A DNA stretch of 64,000 nt from an uncultured Marinobacter sp. (GCF_913055835.1 NZ_CAJXKQ010000005.1:1-64000); one strand, 5' to 3'. Positions 51,418 to 61,355 are shown, counted from the stretch's first letter. The notes: generated from the letters alone by a model not told the origin. Numbers and translations: made by a program.

Positions 51418-52488
51418 TCAGCTGAAAAAGTCGTCAATCCAGGCGCTATCCGTTTCGGCAAGGGACGCATAGCGCCAGCGGGGCTGCTGGTCCTTGTCGA
51501 TCAGAAGCGCGCGGATACCCTCCGCGAATTCGCCCTTGGTGAGGCACTTGGTGGAGAGCACCAGTTCCTTGTCGAGCACCTCTTTCAGGCTGTCGTGTTT
51601 GCAGCCGTGGAGATGACGCCAGACCAGAGCCAGGGACGTCGGCGAGGCCCCGGCCAGGGAACGAGTCGCTTTCGCCACCCACCCGTCGCCACCGGACAGC
51701 TCTTTCAACTGGTGAACGGTCGCCTCCAGGGAGTCGGCATCGGTGACCCGATTGATCTCATCGAAGTGGGTGCGAACCGGTGATTCCGGCATGGCGTCGG
51801 CGCTCTCACGCTCGTATTGGCGCAGCACACTACCAACCACCGCATGGGGATCTTCGCTCTGCCAGTTACGCTTGCACAGCTCGGCAACAACATCGGCCTT
51901 CAGATCATGCCGGATGAAGCGGTCGGCAAGGCCAGTGAAAATTGCATCAGCGCCGTTCAGGCGAGCACCAGTCAGCCCCAGAAACAGGCCGGTGCGCCCG
52001 GGGGTGCGGTTCAAAAACCAGCCCGCAGCAACATCGGGATAGAGGCCGATGGTGATCTCGGGCATGGCGAGCTTCGAGCCTTCGGTCACCACCCGGTGAG
52101 ACGCGCCCTGCATAATGCCCATACCGCCGCCCATTACGATGCCGTGCCCCCAGCACACGAGGGGTTTCGGAAAGGTATGGATCAGGTAATCCAGCTCGTA
52201 TTCCTCGGTGAAGAATGCCTCACCCTCACTGGCGCCCTGAGGCTCGGTCATGCTGCGATACAGGGCTACGATGTCGCCGCCAGCGCAGAACGCCTTGTCA
52301 CCCTCGGATTCCAGCCAGACGGCCTGGATTGCGGGGTCTTCCGCCCAGCGCTTCAGTTGCGGCGTCAGCAACCGGATCATCTCTAGCGAGAGCGAATTCA
52401 GTGCTTTTGGTGTATTCAACCGGGCCACGGCGATCAGCGCGCCATCGCCCGTCTTCCATTCTTCAAAGATAATGGGTTGATCACTCAT
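51418..52488 (-). CDS. 3-hydroxyisobutyryl-CoA hydrolase (crotonase fold)
   Basis: A 356-residue crotonase-fold protein: ARLNTPKALNSLSLEMIRLLTPQL, FCAGGDIVALYRSM, GIVMGGGMGIMQGASHRVVTEGSKLAMPEITIGLYPDVAAGWFLNRTPGRTGLFLGLTGARLNGADAIFTGLADRFI. The ~350-residue length and C-terminal extension separate hydrolases from 260-residue hydratases. It releases 3-hydroxyisobutyrate from its CoA ester in valine catabolism. Confidence 0.92.
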   Translation of the reverse strand: MSDQPIIFEEWKTGDGALIAVARLNTPKALNSLSLEMIRLLTPQLKRWAEDPAIQAVWLESEGDKAFCAGGDIVALYRSMTEPQGASEGEAFFTEEYELDYLIHTFPKPLVCWGHGIVMGGGMGIMQGASHRVVTEGSKLAMPEITIGLYPDVAAGWFLNRTPGRTGLFLGLTGARLNGADAIFTGLADRFIRHDLKADVVAELCKRNWQSEDPHAVVGSVLRQYERESADAMPESPVRTHFDEINRVTDADSLEATVHQLKELSGGDGWVAKATRSLAGASPTSLALVWRHLHGCKHDSLKEVLDKELVLSTKCLTKGEFAEGIRALLIDKDQQPRWRYASLAETDSAWIDDFFS

Positions 52489-52521
52489 AACAGGTCCTTG
52501 AGCCAGTTTTACGGGCCGGCT

Positions 52522-53301
52522 TCAGCGGTTTTTCCATTCCGGTTTGCGCTTGTCGAGAAACGCATTCACGCCTTCTTTCTGGTCTTCCGTGGAGAACAGC
52601 TCAACAAACAGTTCCCGCTCCATGCGCCAGCCGTCATCGTGGCTGCGGCCGTCACGGGCGCTCATCACCAGGGTCTTGCACCGGGCAGTGGACGACGGGC
52701 TCTGCTGGCACGCCATTTCCGCCAGTTCCAGGGCCTTCTCCAGGCTCTTGCCGGACGGTACTACTTCTTCCACCAGACCGATCTGCAGAGCCTTGTCAGC
52801 CTTCACGCGCTCGCCGCACAGGATCATCCGCTTGGCCCAGCCCTCACCCACCAGCCAGGGCAGGTTCTGGGTTCCGCCTGCACAGGGCAGCAGGCCAACG
52901 CCCGCCTCGGGCAAGGCCATCTGGGCATGCTCTTCGGCAATACGGATGTCGCAAGCCATGGCACACTCGAGGCCGCCACCCATGGCGTAGCCGTTCACCG
53001 CCGCGATAGAAACACCGCGGAACCGCTGCAGCGTGGAGAAGGCCTCGCCAAAGAGCTGGCCCATCTCGTTCGCCCGGGCCTTGTCACCATCGGCGAAGGT
53101 TTTCAGATCAGCGCCAGCGGAATAGAACTTCTCGCCCTGCCCGGTCATCACCAGGGCAAAGATATCCCGGTCTTCGTTCAGTTCCTTGACGATCTTCGTC
53201 AGGGCAATCAGCGAATCCTTTGTCCAGGTGTTCGCGGGCGGGTTGTTGATGGTCAGTACTGCAATGTGTCCGCGTTTTTCAAGCTGAATCAGGTCACTCA
53301 T
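52522..53301 (-). CDS. Enoyl-CoA hydratase
   Basis: A 259-residue crotonase: LEKRGHIAVLTINNPPANTWTKDSL, FYSAGADLKTFADGDK, AAVNGYAMGGGLECAMACDIRIAEEHAQMALPEAGVGLLPCAGGTQNLPWLVGEGWAKRMILCGERV. The oxyanion-hole Ala-Gly and the two catalytic acids (GLEC and PEAG) are in place. It would hydrate methacrylyl-CoA in valine degradation. Confidence 0.93.
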   Translation of the reverse strand: MSDLIQLEKRGHIAVLTINNPPANTWTKDSLIALTKIVKELNEDRDIFALVMTGQGEKFYSAGADLKTFADGDKARANEMGQLFGEAFSTLQRFRGVSIAAVNGYAMGGGLECAMACDIRIAEEHAQMALPEAGVGLLPCAGGTQNLPWLVGEGWAKRMILCGERVKADKALQIGLVEEVVPSGKSLEKALELAEMACQQSPSSTARCKTLVMSARDGRSHDDGWRMERELFVELFSTEDQKEGVNAFLDKRKPEWKNR

Positions 53302-53319
53302 TTGTTATTCCTCATACTG

Positions 53320-53358
53320 AAAATGGGGTCGGATGACGATTTCATCAGACCCCATTTT
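53320..53358. repeat. Hairpin of the TCTGACCCC family, terminator-like
   Basis: AAATGGGGTC-GATGA on the left pairs with TCATC-GACCCCATTT on the right, with one mismatch, ending in T-rich DNA. It lies between the acyl-CoA dehydrogenase and enoyl-CoA hydratase genes and shares GGGGTC(A/G)GATG with the hairpin at 50298-50331. Confidence 0.65.
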
Positions 53359-53363
53359 TATGC

Positions 53364-54530
53364 TTATTGAATTGCCTCAGCCACACCGTCATCGAGCAGG
53401 CGACGGGCAACAATCAGACGCATGATTTCGTTGGTACCTTCCAGAATCTGATGCACCCGCAAGTCGCGGAGATAACGTTCGAGCGGGTATTCGCGAATGT
53501 AACCATAGCCGCCGTGAAGCTGCAGCGCCTCGTTGACTACCTCGAAGCAGGCATCGGTGGCGAAGCGCTTCGCCATGGCACAATGAAGTGTTGCCTCCGG
53601 ATCGGCGTTGTCGAGCTTGAAGGCACCGAGACGAACCATCTGCCGTGCGGCGACCAGATTGGTGGCCATATCGGCCAGCTTGAACTGCAAAGCCTGGAAA
53701 GCCGCCAGCGGCTTACCGAACTGTTCGCGCTCGTGCATATAGTTACGGGCACGGAGAAGGGCCGCCTGGGCGCCACCAAGGGAACAGGTGGCGATGTTCA
53801 GACGTCCACCATCCAGGCCTTTCATGGCAATGGCAAACCCGTCGCCCTCGTCACCAACTCGGTTGCTGGCCGGTATGCGGACATTCTCGAGGCTGATCAT
53901 CCGGGTCGGTTGGCTGTGCCAGCCCATTTTCTCTTCGTTCTTGCCGTAGGAAATGCCATCGGCATCCGCGGGAATCACAAAGGTGGAAATGCCTTTATAG
54001 CCGGAATCCGGCGCTCCGGTCCGGGCCATCAATACCAGAATGTCAGTGGCACCCGCACCGGAAATAAATACCTTACTGCCGTTGATTACATAGCTGTCGC
54101 CATCGCGCACCGCCTTGGTACGAAGATTGGCCGCGTCTGAGCCGGCGCCCGGCTCGGTCAGGCAGTAGGAGGCGAGCCACTCGCCACTGGCGAGTTTCGG
54201 CACGATTTCCTGTTTGAGGTCGTCCGAGGCAAAGCTGGCAACCATCCAGGTAGCCATGTTGTGGATGGTGATAAACGCAGCCGTTGAGGGACACGCGGCG
54301 GCGAGTTCTTCCACGATGACCGAGGTGTCCAGCCGCGACAGCCCCATGCCGCCGAGCGCTTCGGGGGTATACATCCCCATGAAGCCCATCTCGCCGGCTT
54401 CTTTCATCACATCGACCGGGAAAATATGCTCGTCGTCCCACTTTGCCGCGTGGGGCGTCATGGCTTTTTCCGCAAACGCCCTCGCGGCCTCGCGAAACGC
54501 CAGCTGATCTTCGGTGAGGTTAAAGTCCAT
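53364..54530 (-). CDS. Acyl-CoA dehydrogenase (isobutyryl-CoA dehydrogenase-like)
   Basis: A 388-residue FAD enzyme: MDFNLTEDQLAFREAARAFAEKAMTPHAAKWDDEHIFP, MATWMVASFASDDLKQEIVPKLASGEWLASYCLTEPGAGSDAANLRTKA, WHSQPTRMISLENVRIPASNRVG, HGGYGYIREYPLERYLRDLRVHQILEGTNEIMRLIVAR with the catalytic Glu near residue 368. Adjacent valine genes point to isobutyryl-CoA as substrate. Confidence 0.93.
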   Translation of the reverse strand: MDFNLTEDQLAFREAARAFAEKAMTPHAAKWDDEHIFPVDVMKEAGEMGFMGMYTPEALGGMGLSRLDTSVIVEELAAACPSTAAFITIHNMATWMVASFASDDLKQEIVPKLASGEWLASYCLTEPGAGSDAANLRTKAVRDGDSYVINGSKVFISGAGATDILVLMARTGAPDSGYKGISTFVIPADADGISYGKNEEKMGWHSQPTRMISLENVRIPASNRVGDEGDGFAIAMKGLDGGRLNIATCSLGGAQAALLRARNYMHEREQFGKPLAAFQALQFKLADMATNLVAARQMVRLGAFKLDNADPEATLHCAMAKRFATDACFEVVNEALQLHGGYGYIREYPLERYLRDLRVHQILEGTNEIMRLIVARRLLDDGVAEAIQ

Positions 54531-54578
54531 CGTTACGCTCCAGATAGAGAGGGCTTGGCATTGGGCGGGGAAAACAAG

Positions 54579-54601
54579 GGGCCGGAAACAGGTTCCGGCC
54601 C
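54579..54601 (-). terminator. Hairpin after mmsA
   Basis: GGGCCGGAA (54579-54587) pairs with TTCCGGCCC (54593-54601). On the minus strand it is followed by a T-rich stretch, so it may attenuate read-through from mmsA into the acyl-CoA dehydrogenase gene. Confidence 0.65.
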
Positions 54602-54623
54602 AAATACCCCACCTTCAACGCAA

Positions 54624-56117
54624 TTAACGCAACTGGATAGAGAAGTTGGCTTCCGAGCTGGTCGCTTCACTGGAGAACCAGCGGGAGGTAACCGTCTTGG
54701 TTTCAGTGTAGAAGCGAACCGCCTGCTTGCCGTAGGCGTGCTGATCACCGTAGAAGGAGCCCTTCCAGCCGGTGAACGAGAAGAACGGCAGGGGCACCGG
54801 AATGGGGATGTTCACGCCCACCTGGCCCACATCGATTTCATGCTGGAAGCGACGCGCGGCACCGCCGGAGCTGGTAAAGATGGAAACGCCGTTTCCGTAC
54901 GGGCTCTTGTTCACCAGTTCAATGGCATCACCGAGGGTGTCGGTTTCCACGCAGGACAGCACAGGGCCAAAGATTTCTTCGTTGTAGATGTCCATTTCGG
55001 TGGTGACACCGGAGAACAGCGTCGGGCCAACCCAGTTACCGTCCGGCAGGCCATCCACTGTGCAACCACGGCCGTCCAGCAGCAGCTTGGCGCCCTGGGC
55101 TTCGCCAGTCGCGATAAGAGATTCGATACGATCTTTCGCCTTGGCGGAGATGATCGGGCCGTAGCTGGCACCGGAATCGTTCCAGGCGCCGGGACGCACT
55201 TTCGCCATGGCTTCTTTGAGTTCGGGAATCCACTGCTGGGCTTCGCCCACAAAAACGGCAACCGAAATAGCCATGCAGCGCTGACCTGCCGCGCCCACTG
55301 AGGCGCCGACCAGGGCATTGATCACCTGCTGCTTGTCAGCGTCCGGCAGGATCACCATGTGGTTCTTGGCGCCGGCAAAGCTCTGCACACGCTTCATGTT
55401 GCGAGTGCCGGTTTCGTATATGTAACGGCCGACCGGTACAGAACCTACGAAAGAAACGGCTTTGATGGCGGGATCAGTCAGCAGTACATCAACCTGTTCC
55501 TTGCCACCGTGAACCACCTGCAGGACGCCCTTCGGTGCCCCGGCTTCTTCAAACAGCTCGGCAAGGCGCATCGGCGTCAGCGGATCCTGCTCGGAAGGCT
55601 TCAGGATAAAGGTGTTGCCGCAGGCAATGGCCATCGGGAACATCCACAGCGGAATCATGGCCGGGAAGTTGAACGGGGTGATACCCGCGCACACACCCAG
55701 CGGCTGGATCCAGGAATGGGTATCCACTTCGCGAGCCACGTTTTCAACGGTTTCACCCATCATCATGGAGGCGACGTTGGCAGCGTGTTCGACCACTTCA
55801 ATACCACGCCAGACATCACCCTTGGCATCGTCGAAGGTCTTGCCGGTTTCCTGGGACAGGATCTCGGCGATCTCATCGTGATGCTCTTTCAGTAGAGCCT
55901 GGTAACGAAGCATGACCCGGGCGCGCTCTGAAACAGGCACTTCCTTCCAGGTCTTGAACATTTCGCCGGCACTTTCAATGGCCTTGCGCATTTCCGCATC
56001 GGTAGTGCACGGCGCCTTGGCGATCACTTCGTTGGTGGCAGGGTTGGTGACGTCGATCCATTCACTGGTTTGGCTATCGACAAACTCACCTGCGAGATAC
56101 AGCGGTACATTTTTCAT
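54624..56117 (-). CDS. mmsA: CoA-acylating methylmalonate-semialdehyde dehydrogenase
   Basis: A 497-residue aldehyde dehydrogenase: [90 protein letters not shown], catalytic Cys in [17 protein letters not shown]. The loop lacking the general-base Glu at the usual position is typical of the CoA-dependent MmsA. It produces propionyl-CoA. ATG 56117 follows AGGGA; the frame to 56177 lies in the divergent promoter. Confidence 0.95.
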   Translation of the reverse strand: MKNVPLYLAGEFVDSQTSEWIDVTNPATNEVIAKAPCTTDAEMRKAIESAGEMFKTWKEVPVSERARVMLRYQALLKEHHDEIAEILSQETGKTFDDAKGDVWRGIEVVEHAANVASMMMGETVENVAREVDTHSWIQPLGVCAGITPFNFPAMIPLWMFPMAIACGNTFILKPSEQDPLTPMRLAELFEEAGAPKGVLQVVHGGKEQVDVLLTDPAIKAVSFVGSVPVGRYIYETGTRNMKRVQSFAGAKNHMVILPDADKQQVINALVGASVGAAGQRCMAISVAVFVGEAQQWIPELKEAMAKVRPGAWNDSGASYGPIISAKAKDRIESLIATGEAQGAKLLLDGRGCTVDGLPDGNWVGPTLFSGVTTEMDIYNEEIFGPVLSCVETDTLGDAIELVNKSPYGNGVSIFTSSGGAARRFQHEIDVGQVGVNIPIPVPLPFFSFTGWKGSFYGDQHAYGKQAVRFYTETKTVTSRWFSSEATSSEANFSIQLR

Positions 56118-56278
56118 GTTGATGTCCCTGTTTGTTGTTGTGCGGGAAGCCGGCCAGAACCTCAGGGTTGCGGCCACGTTTATCCAAAGGCTAGCACGGG
56201 ATCGACCAAGGGGTGATTGACTAAATTTCGCCCGTAATGGACTATCTTTCGATTAAGCCTAAAAACAAAAGACCTGAA

Positions 56279-57154
56279 ATGACCCAAACCTCACAGTGGC
56301 CGGTGCCCAAAGACAGCATTCGCTACGTGGTGCCTGAGCCGATCATTCGACTGCTGGCAAACCACCCACTCACCCGGGATCTCTACCCGCTGGCGTTCGG
56401 GCACTATCGCCGTGCGGTGGGCCACCACATGCACCGGGAACACCATCACGACAATCTTTTGATCTACTGTACCGAGGGCCGGGCGTTCCTGAACGTTGGC
56501 GGAGAACCCTACACGGTGGAAGCAGGCGATCTGCTCCTTCTGCCGGCCGGCGCCAATCACCGTTACACTGCTGACCCTGACAATCCCTGGACCATCCACT
56601 GGGTGCACTACACCGGGCCTTTGGCCGAGGATTTCAGGAATTACATGGGTTTTGACGGACCGACCCGCATTCGTCATCTGGGCCGGCAACCCCGGCTGCT
56701 GGTTGACTTCAACGGCTTGCTATCCGTGCGACAGACCGGTTTCCGGGCCCGGGGCCTGATCCATGCAGCCAACCGGCTGCGGCAACTGTTGGCTGCAGTT
56801 CCGATCAATGCCGACGAGACCGGTCACGAACGACAGGCGGAGCTGGAAACCATCCACAACTATATGCGGGAGCATCTGGATGAGCGTATCAGCCTGGAGC
56901 AACTGGCTGATCTTGCCGGCCTTTCTCCCGCCCACTTTGCCACCCGCTATCGGGAACAGACCGGCACCTCCCCGATCCAGCACTTCCTGCACCTCAAGGT
57001 AGAGCGAGCCTGCCAGATGCTGGATACCAGCAGCCTGAGCTTTGCGGACATCAGCCGACGATTGGGTTACGACGACGCCTACTATTTTTCGCGACTTTTC
57101 AAGAAGGTAATGGGCCAGTCGCCCCGAGATTACCGTCATACTGCACGGCACTGA
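56279..57154 (+). CDS. mmsR: AraC-family regulator, MmsR-like
   Basis: A 291-residue regulator with N-terminal cupin ligand domain (AVGHHMHREHHHDNLLIYCTEGRAFLNVGGEPYTVEAGDLLLLPAGANHRY) and C-terminal HTH-18 (DERISLEQLADLAGLSPAHFATRYREQTGTSPIQHFLHLKVERACQMLDTSSLSFADISRRLGYDDAYYFSRLFKKVMGQSPRDYR). It is divergent from mmsA and probably activates the valine block. ATG 56279 and ATG 56237 are both possible starts; neither has a good ribosome-binding site. Confidence 0.9.
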   Translation: MTQTSQWPVPKDSIRYVVPEPIIRLLANHPLTRDLYPLAFGHYRRAVGHHMHREHHHDNLLIYCTEGRAFLNVGGEPYTVEAGDLLLLPAGANHRYTADPDNPWTIHWVHYTGPLAEDFRNYMGFDGPTRIRHLGRQPRLLVDFNGLLSVRQTGFRARGLIHAANRLRQLLAAVPINADETGHERQAELETIHNYMREHLDERISLEQLADLAGLSPAHFATRYREQTGTSPIQHFLHLKVERACQMLDTSSLSFADISRRLGYDDAYYFSRLFKKVMGQSPRDYRHTARH

Positions 57155-57262
57155 CCCGTCGCCGTGGGCCAGATTGCAACCTGCCGCTTTCTACGACTTT
57201 TGTTGTAGGAGCCGAGGGGTTAGGCTTGGTTTATCGAACGAAAAAAGAGTGAGGCCATGGCC

Positions 57263-57685
57263 ATGTACACCATTGAAATCGATGAAACCTTCGATGTGCC
57301 GCGACGAAGGGTTTTCGCCCTGTTTGCCGACCACTACCGTTTCGGAAAATTGCTGGGTGCGCCCGTAAAGCGGATCAAGGACAGCGATCAGGCTGACCCC
57401 AACGGCATTGGTTCCGTTCGCAAGATCGGCATCGGGCCGGTAGGTCTGGAAGAAACCGTGACCAACTTCGAGCCGGATTCACTGATCGAGTACACCATCA
57501 CCAGCATGAGCCCTGTACGCAACCATCTCGGCCGCATCCGGTTTGAAGACACCCCGGAAGGCCATACCCGGGTGAACTACACCATCACCTTTGAAGACAT
57601 CGTGCCGTTCACCGGGAAGATGGTCAGCAGCGCCCTGGAACAGGGCATACGCCGCGGGATCAAGCGGGTGCCCCGGCTGGCCTGA
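57263..57685 (+). CDS. SRPBCC-fold protein
   Basis: A 140-residue START/Bet v1-like protein: IDETFDVPRRRVFALFADHYRFGKLLGAPVKRI and GIGPVGLEETVTNFEPDSLIEYTITSMSPVRNHLGRIRFEDTPEGHTRVNYTITFE. It binds a hydrophobic ligand in a central cavity. GAGTGAGG precedes ATG 57263 (ATG 57257 is two codons earlier). Confidence 0.88.
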   Translation: MYTIEIDETFDVPRRRVFALFADHYRFGKLLGAPVKRIKDSDQADPNGIGSVRKIGIGPVGLEETVTNFEPDSLIEYTITSMSPVRNHLGRIRFEDTPEGHTRVNYTITFEDIVPFTGKMVSSALEQGIRRGIKRVPRLA

Positions 57686-57832
57686 CGGTTGGCAACAACA
57701 AATCGTTACTTGAGGAATATCAGAGAATTGACCTGAGGCAAGAGTTGGCTTTTGTCAATTTTGTAATCTCCGCGCAGCTTGCAATATCCGGCCATTCCGG
57801 CCGGACCACACTGTATTCAGCGGGAGACCGAA

Positions 57833-58633
57833 ATGGCAGCCGAGCCGATTGTCCTGTTCGATAACGGACACCACAAATGCCTGATGTTCGATTCCCTGGT
57901 AACCGGAGAGGGCGTCCAGTCCAACCAGTTCCTGATTGTCGACGGCAAACACGAAGCACTGATCGATCCGGGCGGTGACCTGACTTATACCCCATTGTCA
58001 GTGGCCGCTTCCCGCTACATGAACATCCGTGACATGGACTATGTGTTCGCCTCTCACCAGGACCCGGACATTATCGGTGCCATCGACCGCTGGATCGTTC
58101 ATACCCGCGCGAAAATTGTCACTTCGAAACTCTGGGCCCGATTCCTTCCGCACCTGGTTTCCAGTTATGTGACCAACCAGCTCAGCGGCAGCGTCTATGA
58201 CCGCATCGTCAGCATTCCGGATGCCGGCGCCAATGTGAAATTCGGGGAATCCTATCTGCAGTGCCTGCCAGCCCACTTCATGCATTCGGTGGGCAATCTC
58301 CAGTTTTACGACCCGGTTTCGAAGATCCTTTTCTCCGGCGACCTGGGAGCATCGCTAGGTGGTGAGGACGATCACCTGCCCGTTAAGGACTTCGACAAGC
58401 ACATACCCAGCATGATCGGCTTCCACAGGCGCTATATCGCCTCCCAGAAAGTCTGTAGGCTCTGGGCCAACATGGTCCGCGAAATGGACGTTTCGATGAT
58501 CGTGCCCCAGCACGGCAAGCGCTTCGAGGGGCCGGTAATGGTTGATCGCTTCCTGAACTGGGTCAGCGACATTGAGTGCGGCATCGACCTGATGAACCAG
58601 GACAACTATCGCCGCCCGGTCGATTACGTATAA
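57833..58633 (+). CDS. Metallo-beta-lactamase-fold protein of the diiron ODP/flavodiiron type
   Basis: A 266-residue MBL-fold protein without the usual HxHxDH. Its first metal motif is FASHQDPDIIGAIDRW, as in oxygen-binding diiron proteins related to flavodiiron enzymes. Further ligands are HFMHSVGN, SGDLGAS and IVPQHG. It has no flavodoxin domain, so it cannot reduce O2 alone. In relatives such proteins act as oxygen sensors beside chemotaxis or cyclic-di-GMP proteins. GGGAG precedes ATG 57833. It lies after the SRPBCC gene and may act alone. Confidence 0.85.
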   Translation: MAAEPIVLFDNGHHKCLMFDSLVTGEGVQSNQFLIVDGKHEALIDPGGDLTYTPLSVAASRYMNIRDMDYVFASHQDPDIIGAIDRWIVHTRAKIVTSKLWARFLPHLVSSYVTNQLSGSVYDRIVSIPDAGANVKFGESYLQCLPAHFMHSVGNLQFYDPVSKILFSGDLGASLGGEDDHLPVKDFDKHIPSMIGFHRRYIASQKVCRLWANMVREMDVSMIVPQHGKRFEGPVMVDRFLNWVSDIECGIDLMNQDNYRRPVDYV

Positions 58634-58641
58634 CCACAAGA

Positions 58642-58669
58642 AAATTGGCAGCCCTCGGGCTGCCAATTT
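58642..58669. terminator. Bidirectional hairpin terminator
   Basis: AAATTGGCAGCCC (58642-58654) pairs with GGGCTGCCAATTT (58657-58669), a perfect 13-bp arm pair with A/T ends on both sides, between convergent genes. Confidence 0.85.
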
Positions 58670-58698
58670 GTCCAACTCTACCGAGCTTCCAGTAGCTA

Positions 58699-59166
58699 CT
58701 ACTTTTTGCCGCCACCGGAGCCCATCGCTCCACTACCTCCACCTGAACCCATATTGCCGCTGCCATCTTTATTCATCTTGCCCCCTTGAGGGCCGGCAGC
58801 GGTTGGAGGAAGGTCTTCGATATCAAATCCCTGAGCCTGAGCCCGCTCTCTCATTCTCTCATGGTGCTCCAGACGATACGCCTGACGCTGTTCAGGCGTC
58901 ATCGAACGCATCCGCTCCCGGAATTGTTCTCGCTCCTGTTGCGACATCATGCCATAACCCGAGATTGGATAACCGTCCTGGTCCATCGCGCGCTCTTGTG
59001 TGTGCAGGCGATCCCTGTCCTGGTCCTGATCCATGTCCCTATCCTGGGTCTGCAGACGGTCCCTGGTCTGATCCATGTCCCCGTTTTCATCCTGAGCCAC
59101 GACGCTCGTCAGGGGCATCAGCAGGGTCAGGGCCAAAGACGCGGAGCATAAAGTTGCAAGTTTCAT
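58699..59166 (-). CDS. Secreted QD-rich hypothetical protein
   Basis: A 155-residue protein with signal peptide MKLATLCSASLALTLLMPLTSVVA. The mature part has a Gln/Asp/Arg repeat (QDRDMDQDQDRDRL at about residues 41-54, repeated QTQD/MDQ units). A helical MTPEQRQAYRLEHHERMRERAQAQGF segment and a Gly/Ser-rich tail ending GGGKK follow. The MTPEQR(Q) helix is common in small periplasmic stress proteins. Function unknown. Confidence 0.75.
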   Translation of the reverse strand: MKLATLCSASLALTLLMPLTSVVAQDENGDMDQTRDRLQTQDRDMDQDQDRDRLHTQERAMDQDGYPISGYGMMSQQEREQFRERMRSMTPEQRQAYRLEHHERMRERAQAQGFDIEDLPPTAAGPQGGKMNKDGSGNMGSGGGSGAMGSGGGKK

Positions 59167-59464
59167 GGTCTAGCCTCCTTTTAAAGCCCGAACATCCCCG
59201 GCTTCGGGAACTGCGAGAGATTACGTAGCGATCAATTCGTGCCACGACCAGCTCAGTTTACTCCCGCGCCAAGAGCCCAAAATTTGTCCAGAATCAAATT
59301 CATCAATTTATTAACCGAATTTCATTTACTGGTTACCTCCAGCTTCCAGCTCAACCGCGCAACGAAGCAGAAATTGCGTCGCCAAGGACTCCAAATAAGC
59401 CTGTCCCAAACCGGCAATGTTGAGTAAAATCCGGCCTTTTCCAGAGAACCAAGAGGCAGCGCAG

Positions 59465-60190
59465 ATGGGCAGAGCCTACCAGAACCGCAAAGAATCCATG
59501 GCCAAGACGGCTGCGGCGAAAACCAAGGTCTACAGCAAGTACGGCCGCGAGATTTACATGAGCGCCAAGTCCGGAGGCCCGGACCCCCAGGCCAACCTGT
59601 CCCTGCGCGGGTTGATCGAGAGGGCCAAGAAAGACCAGGTGCCCTCCCACGTGATCGAGAAAGCAATCGACAAAGCCAAGGGTGGCGCTGGCGAAGACTA
59701 TTCCCCCGCTCGCTACGAAGGCTACGGACCGGGCAACTGCATGGTAATTGTCGACTGCCTGACCGATAACCCGAACCGCACCTTTGGCGACGTGCGCCTG
59801 GCATTCACCAAGACCAAGTGCAAGATCGGCACGCCCGGAGCCGTGTCCCACATGTTCGACCACAGCGCTATTTTTGCGTTCAAGGGCGAAGATGAAGAGG
59901 CCGTTCTGGAAGCGCTGATGGAGGCGGATGTTGATGTCACCGACATTGAGAATGAAGATGGCCTGATTACCGTGTTCACACCGAACACCGAATACGCCAA
60001 GGCCCGCCAGGCCCTGGTGGACGCCATTGAAGACATCGATTTTGAAGTGGATGAAATCCAGTTCCTGCCCAAAACCACCACGGTGGTGGAAGGTGATGAC
60101 ATCCCCATGTTCGAGAAATTCCTGGACATGCTGAACGAGCTGGACGACGTACAGAACGTGTTTCACAACGCCGAGCTGCCAGAGCAGTAA
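59465..60190 (+). CDS. YebC/PmpR family protein, YeeN type
   Basis: A 241-residue protein matching YeeN more than Yeb[106 protein letters not shown]. YebC members act as regulators and, by recent work, as ribosome helpers at proline stretches. ATG 59465 starts the conserved MGR sequence. Confidence 0.94.
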   Translation: MGRAYQNRKESMAKTAAAKTKVYSKYGREIYMSAKSGGPDPQANLSLRGLIERAKKDQVPSHVIEKAIDKAKGGAGEDYSPARYEGYGPGNCMVIVDCLTDNPNRTFGDVRLAFTKTKCKIGTPGAVSHMFDHSAIFAFKGEDEEAVLEALMEADVDVTDIENEDGLITVFTPNTEYAKARQALVDAIEDIDFEVDEIQFLPKTTTVVEGDDIPMFEKFLDMLNELDDVQNVFHNAELPEQ

Positions 60191-60226
60191 ACAACCTGGT
60201 CTCCGGCCATGCAGGAAGATAACACC

Positions 60227-60973
60227 ATGCAACAGAACGCTCCCACAACCCGCAAAGCGCGAGTGGTGGTCCTGAAAACAGGCACTACCTACCCAGACAT
60301 TCGGGCAAAGTTTGGCGATTTTGACGAGTGGTTTCTGCGCGGATTGTCAGCCGAGCTGGACATCACTGTGGCCAACGCCGAGGCGGGCGAATTGCCGGGC
60401 AACCCGGAGGACTGGGACGGCATCGTGGTGACAGGCTCACCTGCCATGGTCAGCGACCGGGCCGAATGGAGTGAAAATGCGGGGCATTGGCTGGCAAAAG
60501 CGGTAAGCGAGGAAGTTCCGGTGCTCGGCGTTTGTTACGGACATCAGTTACTGGCCCACGCATTGGGCGGGGAAGCCGGTTATCATCCGAATGGCCGGGA
60601 AACCGGCACCCACGAGGTTGAGCTTCTCCCCGAAGCGGCCTCGGATGCCCTGTTCCGCGAGCTTCCGACAACATTCCCGGCCCAGCTGACGCACCGGCAA
60701 TCGGTACTGCGCCTGCCCGAAGGCGCGGTGCTGCTGGGGCGTAACCGGTTCGAGCCGCACCAGGCCTTCAGAATTGGCCCCTGCGCCTGGGGCGTGCAGT
60801 TCCATCCGGAGTTCACCGACGCCATTATGAGTGCCTACCTGAAAGTACAGGCGCCGGATCTGATCAGGGAGGGGTTGGATGCGGAGGCCCTGATCGCAGG
60901 CGTGAAGCCAGCGCCCGACGCATCCTCGTTACTGTCCCGTTTCAGCCGATATGTCCAGGACCGGATCCGGTAA
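60227..60973 (+). CDS. Class I glutamine amidotransferase-like protein
   Basis: A 248-residue GATase1: DGIVVTGSPAMVSDRAEW, nucleophile Cys in VPVLGVCYGHQLLAHALGG, and the His-Glu pair in WGVQFHPEF. It resembles GMP synthase glutaminase-like and gamma-glutamyl hydrolase-type stand-alone members, whose amide acceptor is unknown. AGGA (60212-60215) supports ATG 60227 over ATG 60209. Confidence 0.88.
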   Translation: MQQNAPTTRKARVVVLKTGTTYPDIRAKFGDFDEWFLRGLSAELDITVANAEAGELPGNPEDWDGIVVTGSPAMVSDRAEWSENAGHWLAKAVSEEVPVLGVCYGHQLLAHALGGEAGYHPNGRETGTHEVELLPEAASDALFRELPTTFPAQLTHRQSVLRLPEGAVLLGRNRFEPHQAFRIGPCAWGVQFHPEFTDAIMSAYLKVQAPDLIREGLDAEALIAGVKPAPDASSLLSRFSRYVQDRIR

Positions 60974-60994
60974 AACGGGTACTGTCCGCTCCTG

Positions 60995-61345
60995 TCAGTC
61001 GAGGATGTAGGCGGTTTTTTCCAGTGCCTGCTCTTCTTCATCGATAAAACGGAACTCGTTCCAGCCAATGCGCACCATGTCGTTGCTGTTGAGGCGCTGT
61101 CGGTCGGCAACCCGCAGCTCGTTCACAAAAGTGCCATTGGTGCTGTTGCTGTCGGTGATGTAGTAATCCACCGTCCCTTCCAGATAGGCATTGGGCACCG
61201 CCTCTATCAGGGCATGCTGGCCGCTCACAGAAATTTCATCGATCTGGATGTCGTTGTCCGGGCGCCTGCCAATGCGGGTTTCCGGTCGGCCGAGTTCAAA
61301 GGTGTTAACAACCACGTTATCCACCAGTTGCGAAAGCGAAGCCAT
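60995..61345 (-). CDS. FHA-domain protein
   Basis: A 116-residue single FHA domain: ELGRPETRIGRRPDNDIQIDEISVSGQHALI and DSNSTNGTFVNELRV, with the phosphothreonine-binding Arg, Ser-x-x-His and Asn-Gly-Thr. It is the last gene of the kinase-phosphatase-FHA operon and should bind the phosphorylated target of that kinase. Confidence 0.93.
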   Translation of the reverse strand: MASLSQLVDNVVVNTFELGRPETRIGRRPDNDIQIDEISVSGQHALIEAVPNAYLEGTVDYYITDSNSTNGTFVNELRVADRQRLNSNDMVRIGWNEFRFIDEEEQALEKTAYILD

Positions 61346-61355
61346 GTCAGTTTCC

